This document shows, one piece after another, positions 34,473 through 36,851 of a stretch of 36,851 nucleotides of DNA. The stretch is from Deltaproteobacteria bacterium (GTDB lineage Bacteria; Myxococcota_A; UBA9160; SMWR01). A program made the translations under genes and the position numbers. The stretch covers positions 1-36,851 of the forward strand of contig JAHEJV010000008.1 of NCBI GenBank assembly GCA_024638705.1, in the 5' to 3' direction. Every line of letters begins with the position of its first letter. Position 1 is the stretch's first letter. The notes beneath the pieces are model-generated. The model worked only from the letters and a program-made list of their open reading frames with translations, did not search any database and was not told the origin of the DNA.

Positions 34473-34495
34473 GGCCCGTCGAGCTGGCGCGGGCC
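34473..34495. terminator. Weak hairpin between convergent genes
   Basis: GGCCCG, 11-nt loop, CGGGCC, lying between the CobW stop and the stop of the small membrane protein gene. Position suits a terminator; the stem is short and lacks a T-tract. Confidence 0.3.
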
Positions 34496-34818
34496 TAGTT
34501 CGTCGCGCTGCCCGTGACGCGGTTCGGCGTGCGGAACGCGAGCAGCGTCTGCACCAGCGTCACCACCAGGCCGCTCCCGAAGAGCGCCACCAGGAACCCG
34601 AACGCGACCATCGCCGGCGTGCTCCCCTCTGCCTGCGCGCTGAGCGACAGGTAGACGAAGAGGCTCACGAGCGTGAGGTAGAGGCCGCAGGCCCCGAACC
34701 ACTCCACGATCACGCGCCTCGGGCTCGGCGCCGAAAACGACACGACGAGCCAGGACACGATGAGCATTCCCAGGCCGGCGTATCCCAACAGCGCGACTCC
34801 CGTCGTCGGCAATGTCAT
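34495..34818 (-). CDS. Small membrane protein of unknown function
   Basis: 107 residues with three predicted membrane helices: ALLGYAGLGMLIVSWLVVSF, FGACGLYLTLVSLFVYLSL and MVAFGFLVALFGSGLVVTLV. The ATG at 34816-34818 follows GGGGGAA. The short loops carry no catalytic motif; the C-terminus is polar (RTPNRVTGSATN). I do not recognise the family. It follows transketolase on the same strand after about 130 bp, which contains only short GC-rich inverted repeats and no gene. Confidence 0.7.
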   Translation of the reverse strand: MTLPTTGVALLGYAGLGMLIVSWLVVSFSAPSPRRVIVEWFGACGLYLTLVSLFVYLSLSAQAEGSTPAMVAFGFLVALFGSGLVVTLVQTLLAFRTPNRVTGSATN

Positions 34819-34951
34819 GATTCCCCCCTGCTGATTCGGACCGCCCCGCAGTCGCCGCGCCCTCTCGCCCGGCTCCCCGGCTGCCCCGCGGGGCCCGCCC
34901 CGTTCCCCTCCGCATCGGCCGATTCGCCGACCTTCCGGAGTAGCTGGACCC

Positions 34952-36851
34952 CTACACCACCTCGATCGATCGCAGATGCTGGATGACCGAGGCGGAGAGG
35001 CGATCCGGTGTGAAACCGAAGAACTCGGCGAGATCCGCGTAGGGCGCCGAGGCGCCGAAGCGCTCGACGCCGTACATGAGCCCGCGCGTGCCGAGCAGGC
35101 CCTGGAGGCTCTGTCCGCGCCCGGCTTCGACCACGACGACCGGCGGGCCGTCCGGCGGCACCAGCTCGTCGCGCCATTCTTTCGGCTGGCTCATGAAGAA
35201 CTCGAGGCAGGGCAGCGACACCACCCGGGCCTCGATGCGCTCCGCGGCGAGCTTCTCGGCGGCGTCGCAGGCGAGTGACACCTCGGAGCCGGTGGCGACG
35301 AACACCACCTTCGGCTCCTCCGGATCGCGCACGACGTAGCCGCCGAGCAGGACGTCCGTGAGCTTGAAGCTCGCGGGTCGCGACAGCGGCGGGAGCTTCT
35401 GGCGCGTGAGCGCCACCAGCGCCGGGCCCTCCACCTTGCGCGCGATCCACTCGTAGATCACCGCCGTCTCGACCCCGTCCGCCGGGCGGAACACCGGCAG
35501 ATCCGGGATCGCGCGCAGCGCGTCGAGCTGCTCGACCGGCTGATGCGTGGGGCCGTCCTCGCCGAGGTAGATGCTGTCGTGGGTGAAGATGAAGAAGTTC
35601 GGCGTCTTCATCAGGGCGGCGAGCCGGATCGCCGGACGCAGGTAGTCGCTGAAGATCAGGAACGTTCCGCAGAAGGGACGCAGCGTCCCGTCGAGCGCGA
35701 TGCCGTTGCTGATCGCGCCCATCGCGTGCTCGCGGACGCCGAAGTGGATGTTCGTACCGGCGTAGAAATCCGCGCCCGTCTCGTCTTCCTCGACCTGGCC
35801 GATCGCACCGAGGCCTTTCAGGAAGGGCGGCGCGTTCGACCCCGCGAGGTCGGCGGACCCGCCCAGCAGGTAGGGCGCCGCCTCCGCATAGCGCTCGAGC
35901 ATGATCGCGGCGTGGTTGCGCGTGGCGTCGGCCTTGTCTTCGCGTCCCTCGAGCATGCGTTCGAGCAGATCGTTCGGGACCGTGCGGTGACGCGCCGTCT
36001 TCCACGCCGCGAACGCGACCGGTTGCGACGTCTGCCACGCGGCGAAGGTCTCGTCGCGCTCGGAGCGATCGTCGCGCTTGAGCTCGGCGCGCTCGGCAAA
36101 GTAGGCGCGCACGTCGTCGGGCACGTAGAGCTCGCGGTCGGTCGGCCAACCGACGGCCTCCTTCGCCTCGCGGACGGCGTCGGGGCCGAGCGGTGCGCCG
36201 TGCGCCTTCGACTTCCCCGCCACGACGCTCCCGCGTCCGATCACCGTGCGGGTGACGATCATCGAGGGACGCTCGACCTCGTCCTTCGCGCGGTCGATCG
36301 CCGCCTCGAGGCCTTCGACGTCCTCGCCGTCGACTTCGGCCACGTGCCAGCCCTGCGCCTCGAAGCGCTTGCGCACGTTCTCCGAGAAACACAGCTCGGT
36401 GCCGCCGTCGATCGTGATGCGGTTGTCGTCGTAGAGGTAGATCAGGTTGCCGAGCTTCCAGTGAGCGGCGAGGGAACCGGCCTCGGCCGAGATCCCCTCC
36501 ATGAGGTCGCCGTCGCTGACGATCCCGTAGACGAGATGGTTGCCCGGACCGATGTCGTCGGACGCGAAGCGCGCGCGCGTCGCGCGGGCGGCGAGCGCCA
36601 GCCCCACGCCGTGCGCGAATCCCTGGCCGAGCGGACCGGTCGTCACCTCGACGCCCGGCGTCAGTCCGAACTCGGGGTGGCCGGCCGTCCGCGAGTGCAG
36701 CTGACGGAAACGCGCGAGGTCGTCCATCGTCAGCCCGAGCTCGTAGAGGTGGATCAGCGAATAGAGCAGCATCGAAGCATGCCCGGCCGACAGGACGAAA
36801 CGATCGCGCAGCACCCAGTCGGGTTCGTCGGGATCGAAACGCAGGTGCTGG
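34952..36851 (-). CDS. tkt: Transketolase, N-terminus beyond window edge
   Basis: About 632 codons are visible; the first ~50 are outside the window, as the frame is open to the edge (QHLRFDPDEPDWVLRDRFVL). Thiamine diphosphate enzyme of the pentose phosphate or Calvin pathway moving two-carbon units between sugars. Motifs: SAGHASMLLYSLIHL, GPLGQGFAHGVGLALAAR, the ThDP motif VSDGDLMEGISAEAGSLAAH with NRITIDG, a pyrimidine domain with FGVREHAMGAISNGIAL and DSIYLGEDGPTHQPVEQL, and a C-terminal domain with FVATGSEVSLACDAAEKLAA. Length and order are normal. Its product erythrose 4-phosphate feeds the DAHP synthase at 32020. Confidence 0.95.
   Translation of the reverse strand, partial: QHLRFDPDEPDWVLRDRFVLSAGHASMLLYSLIHLYELGLTMDDLARFRQLHSRTAGHPEFGLTPGVEVTTGPLGQGFAHGVGLALAARATRARFASDDIGPGNHLVYGIVSDGDLMEGISAEAGSLAAHWKLGNLIYLYDDNRITIDGGTELCFSENVRKRFEAQGWHVAEVDGEDVEGLEAAIDRAKDEVERPSMIVTRTVIGRGSVVAGKSKAHGAPLGPDAVREAKEAVGWPTDRELYVPDDVRAYFAERAELKRDDRSERDETFAAWQTSQPVAFAAWKTARHRTVPNDLLERMLEGREDKADATRNHAAIMLERYAEAAPYLLGGSADLAGSNAPPFLKGLGAIGQVEEDETGADFYAGTNIHFGVREHAMGAISNGIALDGTLRPFCGTFLIFSDYLRPAIRLAALMKTPNFFIFTHDSIYLGEDGPTHQPVEQLDALRAIPDLPVFRPADGVETAVIYEWIARKVEGPALVALTRQKLPPLSRPASFKLTDVLLGGYVVRDPEEPKVVFVATGSEVSLACDAAEKLAAERIEARVVSLPCLEFFMSQPKEWRDELVPPDGPPVVVVEAGRGQSLQGLLGTRGLMYGVERFGASAPYADLAEFFGFTPDRLSASVIQHLRSIEVV

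Overview
The window is very GC-rich DNA from a Gram-negative bacterium. Evidence for this is an RND efflux operon with a periplasmic adaptor, lipoprotein c-type cytochromes, UppP, and a housekeeping-type sigma-70 factor with a lysine-rich N-terminus. The gene mix (ThrH-type phosphatase, PhyH-family dioxygenase, acyl-CoA-type desaturase, ImuA/ImuB/DnaE2 mutasome, CobW-type GTPase) fits a deltaproteobacterial or Myxococcota-like lineage, but that placement is inference. No rRNA, tRNA, CRISPR array, transposase or phage gene was seen. About thirty protein genes are packed tightly on both strands, so most of the window is ordinary chromosome.

Layout. 1-2.7 kb: N-acetylglutamate synthase-like gene (cut by the window edge), divergent from an SLC13/RCK_C permease. 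3.2-4.6 kb: sigma factor, facing uppP across a perfect 13-bp hairpin. 4.7-9.9 kb (minus): adaptor - RND pump - uppP. 10-14.5 kb: thrH overlapping a cytochrome c lipoprotein, a PhyH dioxygenase, a fatty acid desaturase, a second cytochrome c lipoprotein and a PP2C phosphatase. 14.5-16.7 kb (minus): PfkB kinase and an L-2-hydroxyglutarate oxidase-like flavoprotein. 16.7-17.2 kb: three tandem 158-bp repeats. 17.2-20.3 kb: purN, imuA, imuB. 20.4-24.7 kb: PmtA-like methyltransferase, then a glycosyltransferase - TMTC/TPR membrane protein - methyltransferase operon. 24.7-31.5 kb: dinB, pepF, a 65-codon gene and dnaE2. 31.5-36.9 kb: a small Cys-containing protein, class I DAHP synthase, a CobW GTPase with an unusual C-terminal extension, a small membrane protein and transketolase (cut by the window edge).

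Two things stand out. First, there is a dispersed repeat family of at least eight copies. Each has a 47-49 bp head able to form two GNA-loop hairpins, and five copies also have a conserved tail. Compensatory base changes between copies preserve both hairpins. Copies lie between operon genes, in tandem upstream of genes, at the 3' end of a gene where a C-to-T change makes the stop codon, and twice in frame inside dnaE2. This resembles REP/BIME elements and Rickettsia palindromic elements in behaviour, but I do not recognise the sequence.

Second, imuA-imuB and dnaE2 lie about 8 kb apart and share an apparent promoter/operator: a -35-like hexamer, exactly 17 bp, then GAAAAT inside the motif AAGACGAAAA, 9-10 nt before the start codon. 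In front of imuA this motif forms an inverted repeat with additional half-sites. It is not one of the LexA boxes I know and may be a lineage-specific SOS operator. With dinB, the window carries a translesion-synthesis cluster.
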